NCBI RefSeq assembly: GCF_002115755.1
Contig: NZ_JFKA01000001.1
Location: forward strand, 186,001 to 250,000
Origin: Thalassospira mesophila
Lineage (GTDB): Bacteria; Pseudomonadota; Alphaproteobacteria; Rhodospirillales; Thalassospiraceae
Reading direction: 5' to 3'
DNA: 64,000 nucleotides
Below are positions 1 to 8,375 of the stretch, one piece after another; positions within the stretch are counted from its first letter, which is position 1, and every line of letters begins with the position of its first letter. The notes beneath the pieces are model-generated. The model saw nothing but the letters and a program-made list of their open reading frames with translations, searched no databases and was not told the origin of the DNA. A program made the translations under genes and the position numbers.

Positions 1-90
1 GACAATCAGGATGACATCGACGAAATTCTTCAGACACATCTGATAGAAGGCCGGGTGGTTGATCGCTTGCAATTGCAGCCTGATCAGTAA
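1..90 (+). CDS. C-terminal end of a thioredoxin-like [2Fe-2S] ferredoxin family protein (partial)
   Basis: The first 29 codons of the window are open and end in TAA. The peptide contains the stretch DIDEILQTHLIEGRVVDRL. This fits the C-terminal tail of NuoE-like, stand-alone [2Fe-2S] ferredoxins, which typically end in a (D/E)I-x-E-I-x-x-x-HL-x-G-x-x-V-x-R-L pattern (family knowledge, from memory). The cluster cysteines lie outside the window, so function cannot be confirmed. A terminator follows before mnmE, so it is probably a separate transcription unit. Confidence 0.5.
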   Translation, partial: DNQDDIDEILQTHLIEGRVVDRLQLQPDQ

Positions 91-238
91 GATAGATCTC
101 TATGATTTGGCCCCTTTTGTAGGGCGCGATGGCGCCGTGCGGTTTATGAAGTCATTGGCAAGGATTCGTTGGGACTGTTTGCGGACGGATGATCCTGGTG
201 ATCGCTTTGGATCGACGATATTTGACAAGATTTAACAA

Positions 239-266
239 GGCCGCCACTAATCGGGCGGCCATTTTT
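239..266 (+). terminator. Rho-independent terminator upstream of mnmE
   Basis: A GGCCGCC/GGCGGCC stem with an 8-nt loop is followed by ATTTTT. It would end transcription coming from the ferredoxin-like gene, 24 nt before the mnmE start codon. Confidence 0.75.
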
Positions 267-289
267 GACATCGCCAAAATACGGAACAT

Positions 290-1705
290 ATGGTTTTGCA
301 CGCTCGCACGGATACGATTGATACAATTTTCGCCTTGTCTAGCGGCGCAGGACGCGCAGGCGTTGCGGTTATTCGCCTGTCGGGGTCGCAGTCGCTGCCG
401 GTGTTATGCGCGCTTTTGGGGCGCGATACACCGCCACGCGCGCGGGTGGCGGTGTATGCACCCATTGCCGACCCGCAAAGCGGCGAGCGGCTTGATGATG
501 CCATTGCCTTGTATTTTGCCGGTCCGGCCAGCTTTACCGGCGAGGACGTCGTTGAACTGCATGTGCATGGCGGACGGGCGGTGATTGAAGGCGTGCTGGA
601 CTGTCTTGCCCGTCAGCCCGGCTTGCGACTGGCGGAGCCGGGGGAATATAGCCGTCGTGCCTTTCAGAACGGCAAAATGGACCTGACCGAGGCCGAAGGC
701 ATTGCCGATTTGATTGATGCCGAAACCGCCGCCCAGCGCCGCCAGGCCGTGCGCCAGATGGCCGGGGAACTGGGCCAGCTTTATGAAGACTGGCGCTTGC
801 GCCTGATGCGCGCGCTGGCCCATATCGAAGCCGATATTGATTTCCCCGACGAAGATTTACCTGATGGTATTGTTGCGGTTTTGCGCAGTGATTTGCAGCG
901 GATTGCCAATGAAATTGCCGGGCATCTGGCCGACAACCGGCGTGGGGAGCGGCTGCGTGAAGGCTTTCAGATTGTTATTCTTGGCGCACCCAATGCCGGT
1001 AAATCAAGCTTGTTAAACCGGTTGGCGCGGCGCGATGCGGCGATTGTTTCTGACATTGCCGGCACCACGCGCGACGCCATTGAAATCCATCTCGATCTCG
1101 GCGGGTTCCCCGTCACGATGGTCGATACAGCGGGCTTGCGCGAAACAGGTGACGCGATTGAAACCGAAGGGGTTCGCCGCGCGACAGAACGAGCAGAAAA
1201 TGCCGATCTTCGGCTTGTGGTAATTGACCGTGCCGATTGGCCGAGGATCGACGGCGAGGCCGCGCGACTGATAGATCGCAACACGGTTATCCTGATCAAC
1301 AAGGCGGATCAGGTGGATGACGGTATTACGGCCTCCCCGTCACATGATCAGTCCGCCGGGCTGGTGTGGTCGGGTGTGGACGCTGCGGGGGCAGTGCTGG
1401 AGCTACCGGTTTTGGCGATATCGGCTATGACCGGGGCAGGGATGGAAAGCCTCTTGCAACTGCTGGAAAGTCGCGTAAAAGAGGGGCTCGATTTTGCCGG
1501 GCCTGTCCCGTTGACGCGGATGCGTCATCGCCGCGCCCTGGAACAGGCACTGTCCCATCTTCACCGTGGTTTGGGGACTGATATTGCCGAACTGGCTGCC
1601 GAGGATATTCGCTTGGCAGTGCGGGAAATCGGGAAGATTACCGGACGTGTTGATGTTGAAGATTTGCTCGATATCATCTTTGGTGATTTCTGCATCGGTA
1701 AGTAA
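290..1705 (+). CDS. mnmE: tRNA uridine-5-carboxymethylaminomethyl(34) synthesis GTPase MnmE
   Basis: MnmE works with MnmG to install the cmnm5 group on wobble U34 of certain tRNAs. It is a 471-aa protein of normal length. It has an N-terminal tetrahydrofolate-binding domain (about 1-120) and a helical domain interrupted by a G domain. Visible G motifs are GAPNAGKSS (232-240), DTAG (279-282) and NKAD (337-340). The protein ends with the family C-x-G-K motif (CIGK, 468-471). The start ATG fits the usual N-terminus (TIFALSSGAGRAGVAVIRLSG). It precedes mnmG, its functional partner, with a parS site between them. Confidence 0.97.
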   Translation: MVLHARTDTIDTIFALSSGAGRAGVAVIRLSGSQSLPVLCALLGRDTPPRARVAVYAPIADPQSGERLDDAIALYFAGPASFTGEDVVELHVHGGRAVIEGVLDCLARQPGLRLAEPGEYSRRAFQNGKMDLTEAEGIADLIDAETAAQRRQAVRQMAGELGQLYEDWRLRLMRALAHIEADIDFPDEDLPDGIVAVLRSDLQRIANEIAGHLADNRRGERLREGFQIVILGAPNAGKSSLLNRLARRDAAIVSDIAGTTRDAIEIHLDLGGFPVTMVDTAGLRETGDAIETEGVRRATERAENADLRLVVIDRADWPRIDGEAARLIDRNTVILINKADQVDDGITASPSHDQSAGLVWSGVDAAGAVLELPVLAISAMTGAGMESLLQLLESRVKEGLDFAGPVPLTRMRHRRALEQALSHLHRGLGTDIAELAAEDIRLAVREIGKITGRVDVEDLLDIIFGDFCIGK

Positions 1706-1732
1706 TTATCGGGAAATAGGTTTAATTAGCTA

Positions 1733-1748
1733 TGTTTCACGTGAAACA
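1733..1748. promoter_or_regulatory. parS centromere site 1 (perfect)
   Basis: TGTTTCACGTGAAACA, the exact 16-bp palindromic consensus bound by chromosomal ParB. It lies in the mnmE-mnmG intergenic gap, about 2.9 kb from parA. Confidence 0.95.
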
Positions 1749-1863
1749 TTACCGATTCCGATGTTGAAATAATAACCAATTAAGTTGACCTTATAGGCGA
1801 TCCGGGCATTTTGCCTTGTGGATTGTCTTGCTAAAAACCGCCCGTTGCGGGCATGAGGAACTG

Positions 1864-3750
1864 ATGTCACAGAACCGTTTTGATGTGATTGTGGTCGGTG
1901 GTGGCCATGCCGGATGCGAGGCCGCTGCGGCTGCCGCGCGCATGGGGGCTAAAACTGCCCTGGTCACACACCGTGCCGACCGTATTGGCGAAATGTCCTG
2001 TAACCCGGCCATCGGCGGGTTGGGCAAAGGCCATATGGTGCGCGAGGTTGACGCGCTTGACGGTGTGATGGGCCGCGCGATTGATCGCGCCGGTATTCAG
2101 TTCCGGATGCTTAACCGCTCCAAGGGGCCCGCTGTACGTGGCCCGCGCGCTCAGGCTGACCGCAAGCTGTATCGCACTGCTGTGCAGGATATTCTGGCAG
2201 AACAGCCAAACCTGACGGTGATTGAAGCCGCCGTTGAGGATTTGGTTATTGATGAAGATAACCGGGTCGGTGGCGTTATCACCGGCGAGGGCGCGCAGTA
2301 TCTGGCCGGCGCAGTTGTGCTGACCACCGGAACGTTTTTGCGCGGCATTATTCATATTGGCGAAGAAACCATGGCGGCGGGCCGCATGGGCGATGCGCCG
2401 TCCATGGGATTGTCCGATACGCTGGCGAAATACGAATTTGCCCTTGGCCGCCTTAAAACCGGGACACCGGCACGGCTGGATGGCCGGACAATTGAATGGC
2501 ATCGGCTGATCGAGCAGCCCGGCGATAACCCGCCAGAACCGTTTTCGTTCTTAAATGACACGATCACGGTGCCCCAGATTTCGTGCTATATGACGCATAC
2601 CACCGAAGAAACGCACAAGATTATTCGCGATAACCTACATCGTGCGCCGATGTATAGCGGCCAGATCAGCAGCAGTGGTCCGCGTTATTGCCCGTCGATC
2701 GAGGATAAGGTGGTTCGTTTCGCCGATAAATCCGAACACCAGATTTTCCTTGAACCCGAGGGGCTGGATGACCCGACGGTGTACCCTAATGGCATTTCAA
2801 CATCCTTGCCCAAGGATGTTCAGTTGGCCCTGTTGGCCAGTATTCCCGGGCTTGAAAAGGTCGAAATTTTCCGTCCCGGCTATGCCGTTGAATATGACTT
2901 TGTTGATCCGCGCGAGCTGCGCCATACCCTTGAAACCAAGAAAGTCGCCGGGTTGTTTTTCGCCGGGCAAATCAATGGCACCACGGGTTATGAAGAGGCC
3001 GCAGGGCAGGGTTTGATTGCCGGGGTTAATGCCGCGCTGGTGGCTGATGGTGGCGAACAGCAATTTGTTCTCGACCGGGCCGATGCTTATATCGGCGTGA
3101 TGATTGATGATCTGGTGACGCAGGGCACGCGCGAACCTTATCGGATGTTTACCTCGCGGGCGGAATATCGTTTGATGTTGCGGGCCGATAATGCCGACCA
3201 ACGATTAACCGGGTTGGGTATGGCTATTGGCTGTGTCGCATCGACGCGCCAAAATGCCTGGACCGATAAGCGGGATGCTTTGGCGTCTGCCAAGCAGCGG
3301 ATCGGCGATTTGGCGGAAACCCCCAACCAACTGATCAAACACGGGATCAGGGTTAATCAGGATGGGGTCCGTCGCAGTGCCTTTGATTTGTTGGCATACC
3401 CGGATATTTCATTCGAACAGCTGGCTATTGTTTGGCCGGAACTTCGCGATGTTGCCCCGTCAATTCGCGATCAACTTGCCATCGATGCCCAGTATAAAGG
3501 CTACCTTGATCGCCAGGCTGCCGATGTGGCGGCATTTCGGCGCGATGAAGAATTGCGGTTGCCGCGCAACCTTGACTATGAACGGGTAGGAGGGCTCTCT
3601 ACCGAAATTCGGTTGAAGCTGCAGCAAATTATGCCGGAAACCATCGGTGCCGCCTCGCGCATTCCGGGTGTTACCCCGGCGGCGGTTACGGCACTTCTTG
3701 GCCATATTCGCTCGCATCGTCATCAGGCGATTAATCAAAAATCCGCCTGA
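1864..3750 (+). CDS. mnmG: tRNA uridine-5-carboxymethylaminomethyl(34) synthesis enzyme MnmG
   Basis: FAD-dependent partner of MnmE in U34 modification. The chosen ATG gives a 628-aa protein beginning [20 protein letters not shown], with the dinucleotide-binding G-x-G-x-x-G at residues 12-17. It is preceded by a good GAGGAA ribosome-binding site. A TTG 16 codons upstream is in frame but less plausible. The GidA signature [12 protein letters not shown] follows near residue 46, and the C-terminal helical MnmE/tRNA-binding region is complete. Flanking parS sites and rsmG match the classic alphaproteobacterial near-origin order. Confidence 0.97.
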   Translation: MSQNRFDVIVVGGGHAGCEAAAAAARMGAKTALVTHRADRIGEMSCNPAIGGLGKGHMVREVDALDGVMGRAIDRAGIQFRMLNRSKGPAVRGPRAQADRKLYRTAVQDILAEQPNLTVIEAAVEDLVIDEDNRVGGVITGEGAQYLAGAVVLTTGTFLRGIIHIGEETMAAGRMGDAPSMGLSDTLAKYEFALGRLKTGTPARLDGRTIEWHRLIEQPGDNPPEPFSFLNDTITVPQISCYMTHTTEETHKIIRDNLHRAPMYSGQISSSGPRYCPSIEDKVVRFADKSEHQIFLEPEGLDDPTVYPNGISTSLPKDVQLALLASIPGLEKVEIFRPGYAVEYDFVDPRELRHTLETKKVAGLFFAGQINGTTGYEEAAGQGLIAGVNAALVADGGEQQFVLDRADAYIGVMIDDLVTQGTREPYRMFTSRAEYRLMLRADNADQRLTGLGMAIGCVASTRQNAWTDKRDALASAKQRIGDLAETPNQLIKHGIRVNQDGVRRSAFDLLAYPDISFEQLAIVWPELRDVAPSIRDQLAIDAQYKGYLDRQAADVAAFRRDEELRLPRNLDYERVGGLSTEIRLKLQQIMPETIGAASRIPGVTPAAVTALLGHIRSHRHQAINQKSA

Positions 3751-3828
3751 CAGATTGGTTGGTCGAGCCATAAAACGTTGTGAAATACTTGTTTTGCGAC
3801 GGATGCGCAGGTATTGAACGTAAATATT

Positions 3829-3872
3829 AAAGCCGCCGATGTTTCACGTGAAACATCGGCGGCTTTTTTTTT
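3829..3872 (+). terminator. Rho-independent terminator of mnmG built around a parS site
   Basis: Positions 3829-3866 form a perfect 38-bp palindrome with 19-bp arms: AAAGCCGCCGA on the left, its complement on the right, and the 16-bp parS at the centre. It runs straight into nine T residues (3864-3872). As RNA it would fold into a very stable hairpin with a U-tail; as DNA it contains a ParB-binding site. It lies 78 nt after the mnmG stop. Confidence 0.85.
3840..3855. promoter_or_regulatory. parS centromere site 2 (perfect, inside the terminator palindrome)
   Basis: TGTTTCACGTGAAACA, identical to the consensus, forming the exact centre of the 38-bp palindrome between mnmG and rsmG. Confidence 0.95.
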
Positions 3873-3957
3873 GAAAAATATCGTCATAAACGCTAAAAAC
3901 CGACGGGAAACAAAAACAACGCTGGCGTGACGCTCAAACCAGTTTTATAAGAAATTC

Positions 3958-4599
3958 ATGCAAACAAATACAGAATCCGTCAAAAAATGGTTTGAGACTG
4001 AACTTCATGTTTCACGTGAAACAATGTCTCGCCTGGAGCATTATGCCGATCTGGTCGTGAAGTGGCAGCCAAGTATTAATATTGTGGGCGCCAGCACAGC
4101 CGAAGACGTATGGGCACGTCATTTACAAGATTCAGCACAAATTTGGCCGCATCTTGCCGATATTGCCCAAAAATCCGATACAAAAATTGTTGATTTTGGC
4201 TCCGGCGCCGGATTTCCCGGTGTGGTTTTGTCCATACTGGGCGCCAATCACGTCACCATGATGGAAAGCGTTACCAAAAAAACGATCTTCCTGACAGAGG
4301 CCTGCCGTTTATGTGACTGCCTGGGTAAAACCCGTGTTGCCCGCGAACGGATCGAAGCCGCAAAGCCGGAAAATGCCGATATCATTACCGCACGTGCATT
4401 TGCACCCTTGCCAAAATTATTGGACATGGGGCAGCGCCACTTAAAACCGGGCGGAAAATATGTGCTGCTAAAAGGACGTGCCTTTGAAAGTGAACTGGCC
4501 GACGCGCGAAATGCCGGGTGGCGTTTTTCTGTAACAACCTTTCCGGGGCTTGTTGATCCGGAAGGCGTGGTGATGATCCTTGAGGGAGTAGAGCGATGA
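3958..4599 (+). CDS. rsmG: 16S rRNA (guanine(527)-N(7))-methyltransferase RsmG
   Basis: RsmG methylates N7 of G527 in 16S rRNA using S-adenosylmethionine. The 213-aa product has the SAM-binding motif VDFGSGAGFPG (78-88), followed by VTMMESVTKKTIFL, typical of the family. Codons 17-22 (HVSRET) are encoded by a perfect parS site, so the gene doubles as a centromere element. It overlaps parA by 4 nt (ATGA), indicating translational coupling and one rsmG-parA-parB transcript. Confidence 0.96.
   Translation: MQTNTESVKKWFETELHVSRETMSRLEHYADLVVKWQPSINIVGASTAEDVWARHLQDSAQIWPHLADIAQKSDTKIVDFGSGAGFPGVVLSILGANHVTMMESVTKKTIFLTEACRLCDCLGKTRVARERIEAAKPENADIITARAFAPLPKLLDMGQRHLKPGGKYVLLKGRAFESELADARNAGWRFSVTTFPGLVDPEGVVMILEGVER
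4008..4023. promoter_or_regulatory. parS centromere site 3 (perfect, inside rsmG)
   Basis: TGTTTCACGTGAAACA within the rsmG coding sequence, read as part of H-V-S-R-E-T. It is 153 bp from the parS inside the terminator, so the two could nucleate a shared ParB cluster. Confidence 0.95.
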
Positions 4600-5411
4600 C
4601 AGATGTGATTGACTTGCCCGTAAATACCGGTGGAAACCGCCCTCGTATTATTGCCGTTGCCAACCAGAAAGGCGGAGTGGGTAAAACCACCACCACGATT
4701 AATCTGGCAACGGCGTTGGCGGCTGTCGATCAACGCGTTCTGATTGTCGATCTTGACCCGCAGGGCAATGCCAGTACCGGCTTGGGATTGCGGCCATCGG
4801 AACGCGATATTAGTTCGTATGATGTGTTGATTAATGGTGCGAGTTTGATGGAAGCCCGGCGGCCGACGGCCATTCCCCGGCTTAATATTGTGCCATCGGG
4901 CATGGATTTATCGGGTGCCGAGATTGAGCTGGTTGATTTTGAACGCCGGGAGATGCAGCTTAAAGAATCGCTGTCGCGTCTGCCGCAAGATGTTGATTAT
5001 GTGCTGATCGACTGCCCGCCATCATTGGGCCTGTTAACGCTAAATGCGCTTGTGGCATCCGATGCAGTTTTGGTGCCGTTGCAATGCGAGTTTTTTGCGT
5101 TGGAAGGGATCAGCCATCTGGTGCGGACCATTAAACGGGTGAAAAAGGCGTTTAATCCCAAGCTGGAAATTCAGGGCATCGTGTTGACGATGTATGACAA
5201 GCGCAATAATTTGTCGGCGCAGGTTGCCAAAGATGTCCGGGATTATTTTGGCGATGTCGTTTATAGAACCGTTATTCCGCGCAATGTGCGTGTTTCCGAA
5301 GCGCCCAGCCACGGCGCACCGGTCCTTGTTTATGATATTAAATGCCCCGGTTCGAAGGCTTATCTGAATTTGGCAAGTGAAGTCCTGAAACGCGAAGGAG
5401 TGAAGGCATGA
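4596..5411 (+). CDS. parA: Chromosome-partitioning ATPase ParA
   Basis: Deviant-Walker ATPase that, with ParB-parS, moves newly replicated origin regions. The 271-aa protein has the signature KGGVGKTT (25-32) and a Walker B-like DYVLIDCPPSLG. The N-terminal extension of about 15 residues is short, as in chromosomal (type Ib-like/Soj) ParA proteins. It overlaps both neighbours by ATGA junctions (rsmG at its start, parB at its end), supporting tightly coupled expression. Confidence 0.97.
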   Translation: MTDVIDLPVNTGGNRPRIIAVANQKGGVGKTTTTINLATALAAVDQRVLIVDLDPQGNASTGLGLRPSERDISSYDVLINGASLMEARRPTAIPRLNIVPSGMDLSGAEIELVDFERREMQLKESLSRLPQDVDYVLIDCPPSLGLLTLNALVASDAVLVPLQCEFFALEGISHLVRTIKRVKKAFNPKLEIQGIVLTMYDKRNNLSAQVAKDVRDYFGDVVYRTVIPRNVRVSEAPSHGAPVLVYDIKCPGSKAYLNLASEVLKREGVKA

Positions 5412-6646
5412 GTGAGACAAAAAAACGCGGTTTGGGACGAGGCCTTTCGGCATTGCTGGGCGAAGAAGACGATGAAGTCGGGGCGGCGGTGAGTGGTGGG
5501 GCGGCTGGTTCGGCCGAGCCAGTGCATCCCGGCCCCGGTGGCACGACACAGTTGGTTGCCATTAGCGATTTAGCACCATCACCGTTTCAGCCGCGCAGCA
5601 ATTTTGATGACGAGGCGATTGACGATCTGGCGGCATCAATCCGTCAGAAAGGCATTATTCAGCCTATTTTGGTGCGGGCCTCGTCGACCGGTGCGACGGT
5701 TTATGAAATTATCGCCGGGGAACGGCGCTGGCGGGCCGCCCAACGGGCGCAGTTGCACGAAGTGCCGGTATTGGTACGCGAATTTGACGACCGCGAAACC
5801 GCCGAAATTGCCCTGATCGAAAACCTGCAACGCCAGGATTTGTCGGCTTTGGAAGAGGCAGAGGGTTATAACCGCTTAATGGCGGAATTTTCGCATACCC
5901 AGGAAGCCTTGGGGCAGGCGCTCGGTAAAAGCCGCAGCCATATTGCCAATAGTTTGCGGCTCTTGTCGTTGCCGTCGCCAATTAAACAAATGCTGTCTGA
6001 CAAGGTGTTAAGTGCGGGGCATGCACGGGCGTTGTTAGGCGCTGATAACGCGGTAGAGCTGGCAACCCAGATTGTTAAAAAAGGCCTGAATGTTCGCCAG
6101 ACCGAAAAACTGGTTAAAACAGACGGCGGTAAGGCATCGCGCCCCAAGCGTGAAAAAGGGGCCTCGGGCCCCCAAAAAGACGCCGATACGGTGTCGCTGG
6201 AACGCGATCTAAGCAACATGCTGGGCCTTGCCGTTAGCATTGATTTCGACGGGGCAGGCGGCCGCCTTACGGTTCGCTATGATACGCTTGAGCAGCTTGA
6301 TGATATTTTGCAGCGCTTAACGCATGGTCGTGCGGACAGTATCACCCCTGATGAGGGTGCGCCTGGCGCTGCCGAGTCGGCAGATGATGACAATGAATTC
6401 GACTCGATGTTTATTGATGATTCCAGCGACGATCATGCAAGCGATGGTGCATCGGATGAAGATATAACCAAGGAGCTCGAATCGATTGCTGATACATCTG
6501 GTATCACGCTTGATTTGAGCAAGGATGAAGACGACAGCGATCATCGGGTGTCGGCACCCGAAGCAGATGCACCGGTTTCACGTGACGAAATCGACGAGGC
6601 CGTATTTGCCGATGTTCTTTCAGAACGTAATAAAGACCGTTCCTGA
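5408..6646 (+). CDS. parB: Chromosome-partitioning CTPase ParB with a long acidic C-terminal tail
   Basis: ParB binds parS and spreads as a CTP-dependent clamp. The ParA-stimulating N-terminus (KKRGLGRGLSALLG) is present. So are the CTP-binding motif GERRWRA (104-110), the second box ENLQRQDLS (138-146), a helix-turn-helix near 168-188 and the C-terminal dimerisation domain (about 258-306). Unusually, about 105 more residues follow (307-412), very rich in Asp, Glu and Ser, with short hydrophobic stretches (FDSMFIDD, GITLDL, EAVFADVL). Typical chromosomal ParBs end soon after the dimerisation domain. The frame is intact to the stop. Confidence 0.95.
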   Translation: MSETKKRGLGRGLSALLGEEDDEVGAAVSGGAAGSAEPVHPGPGGTTQLVAISDLAPSPFQPRSNFDDEAIDDLAASIRQKGIIQPILVRASSTGATVYEIIAGERRWRAAQRAQLHEVPVLVREFDDRETAEIALIENLQRQDLSALEEAEGYNRLMAEFSHTQEALGQALGKSRSHIANSLRLLSLPSPIKQMLSDKVLSAGHARALLGADNAVELATQIVKKGLNVRQTEKLVKTDGGKASRPKREKGASGPQKDADTVSLERDLSNMLGLAVSIDFDGAGGRLTVRYDTLEQLDDILQRLTHGRADSITPDEGAPGAAESADDDNEFDSMFIDDSSDDHASDGASDEDITKELESIADTSGITLDLSKDEDDSDHRVSAPEADAPVSRDEIDEAVFADVLSERNKDRS

Positions 6647-6672
6647 TATCAAAACAAACAATGCTGCGCTGC

Positions 6673-6712
6673 AATATGGCCGGATTTCCTTTTGGAGACC
6701 GGCTATATTTTT
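6673..6712 (+). terminator. Terminator between convergent parB and holA
   Basis: An AATATGGCCGG/CCGGCTATATT stem (one G-U pair) with a 15-nt loop runs into TTT. It is likely bidirectional because parB and holA converge here. Confidence 0.65.
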
Positions 6713-6811
6713 GTCATCAGAACTGATGTTGTTGCATCAGGATACCGGGTTTCCCTTGCGTTAGCAGCGAGTCGGCTATGTTGGCTGACAGCAGGCTTAT
6801 GACATCGTGCC

Positions 6812-7843
6812 TTAACGCCGCCCCTGTTTTTGACGGGCAACCGTAACCTTGATCATGGCGCGGTGCGCCAGCGTTTCCGGGATGGCGAGGCCGCTTTTGC
6901 AGTCCTTTTCAGCCTCGAGGAAAATTTGCAAGGCGCGCTGGATGTGCGATAGTGGCCAATAGGACAAATTGGCACGAAACTGGTCTGCTGCTTTGAAAAA
7001 GAGCGGCGGGCGCAGCGACTTCATCGCCTGTTCAACCGACATTCCCTGTGAAACTTGCCCTTTAACCAGATGCAATTTCTGAAAATAGCCGATCATCATG
7101 CGCAAAGCCCCGACCGGGTTAAGGCCCTCTTCAACCAGCCGGGTCAGGGCGGTGTCAAGATTGGCAACATTGCCAGCCGAAACAGCCTGAAGCACATCAT
7201 CATAATGGCGAGCAGAACTGTCGCCAATGCAGGCCATCGCATCAGCCAGAGTGACCTGCGGCTGATTGAGGGCATAAAGGGCGAGCTTTTGCAGTTCGTT
7301 GCGCGAAATCATGCGGTCGCTGCCGAGATTGGCAATCAGAAAGCGCACCGCATCGCGTTCGATCTGAAGATTATGCTCATCCATAACCGATTTGATCAGC
7401 CCTTCGAGATCACGGCCCGAGTCGGCATAACAGGGCAGGGCCATGCCATTGCCGGCCTTTTCAACCGCCTGACGCAGCTTTGATCGTGAAGGCAGGCTTC
7501 CGGCCTCACACACAATCAAAGCGTCTCCTGCCGGGTGTTGTAGGAAATCGGCGATGATTGGGGCCTGGGCATCGCCCACATCGCGGAGTCGCACAACCCT
7601 GCGCCCGCCTCCAAAGCTGATGGCGGCGGCCTCGTCGCGCAGGCGCCCGCCATCTTCTTTTAACTGGGGCGGCCCGAGTTCGATGATACGAAAGGGATCT
7701 TTGAGGTCGGCGACCACTGTTTTGGCCAAAGTCGCGCCACGTTCGCGCACAAGACCTTCATCTTCGCCATAAATCAGGATCAGTTGGGCCTTGGCGTCGG
7801 GCGAGCGTAAAAACGAATCGACCTGGGCTGCTTTAAGTTTCAT
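6812..7843 (-). CDS. holA: DNA polymerase III subunit delta
   Basis: The delta subunit is the clamp-loader wrench that opens the beta sliding clamp. The 343-aa product begins MKLKAAQVDSFLRSPDAKAQLILIYGEDEGLVRERG, the typical alphaproteobacterial HolA N-terminus. It has the expected three-domain length and the helical C-terminal collar region (YWPLSHIQRALQIFLEAEKDCKSG). It starts 18 nt after lptE, on the same strand, as the last gene of a DUF3576-(leuS remnant)-lptE-holA unit. Confidence 0.93.
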   Translation of the reverse strand: MKLKAAQVDSFLRSPDAKAQLILIYGEDEGLVRERGATLAKTVVADLKDPFRIIELGPPQLKEDGGRLRDEAAAISFGGGRRVVRLRDVGDAQAPIIADFLQHPAGDALIVCEAGSLPSRSKLRQAVEKAGNGMALPCYADSGRDLEGLIKSVMDEHNLQIERDAVRFLIANLGSDRMISRNELQKLALYALNQPQVTLADAMACIGDSSARHYDDVLQAVSAGNVANLDTALTRLVEEGLNPVGALRMMIGYFQKLHLVKGQVSQGMSVEQAMKSLRPPLFFKAADQFRANLSYWPLSHIQRALQIFLEAEKDCKSGLAIPETLAHRAMIKVTVARQKQGRR

Positions 7844-7861
7844 TGAATTCCGGCATCAAAA

Positions 7862-8371
7862 TCAGTTGGCACCGTGGATACCAATCGCAACCTGGTTTGC
7901 AATCTGGCGGGCCAGATTGCGCGCGGCATCTTCGCGGGCTGAGGATTTGGCTTCAAGACTGGCGAAATCGGACTGAACGAGGTTGAAGCTGGTTCGGGCG
8001 CGTAACGTACCGCTGCGCAGGATTTTCGTATCGGAAATCCGGACCAGTTTGTAAGCGCCAGACAGAATATAGTCAGAAACGGTTGCTTCGTTTTGTTTGG
8101 TGAAACCAAGATCATTGGTGGTTTCATCAATTTCAATCGACAGCTCATAGAGAGGCGACGACGTTTCGCCTTTCGGTGTCAGGTTTTCAAGCAGCACATT
8201 CCGTGTAAGTTGCCCGACACGATCATTGATCACATCAATTTTGACCCGCGACATGTCGTTCGTTTCTGATTGATTGCTCTGATTTTGCGCATATAGCGGC
8301 CGAAATCCGCACGCGCCAAGGGCAGGAATGCTCAGACAAAGAAACAACAATATGATCGGGCGCAGCGACAT
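7862..8371 (-). CDS. lptE: LPS-assembly lipoprotein LptE
   Basis: Outer-membrane lipoprotein that plugs the LptD barrel and helps insert LPS. The 169-aa precursor has a signal peptide with lipobox ALGAC (Cys21) followed by GFRPLYA, characteristic of LptE. It sits in its conserved place directly upstream of holA. Its ribosome-binding GGAG lies inside the last codons of the preceding leuS-derived ORF, only 4 nt separate that stop from the lptE ATG, and translation is probably coupled. Confidence 0.9.
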   Translation of the reverse strand: MSLRPIILLFLCLSIPALGACGFRPLYAQNQSNQSETNDMSRVKIDVINDRVGQLTRNVLLENLTPKGETSSPLYELSIEIDETTNDLGFTKQNEATVSDYILSGAYKLVRISDTKILRSGTLRARTSFNLVQSDFASLEAKSSAREDAARNLARQIANQVAIGIHGAN

Positions 8372-8375
8372 CTGT

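Noticed and set aside
1..7000. Replication origin next to parAB
   Set aside because: The parS cluster implies proximity, but no DnaA-box cluster (TTATCCACA-like) or AT-rich unwinding region is visible in the window.
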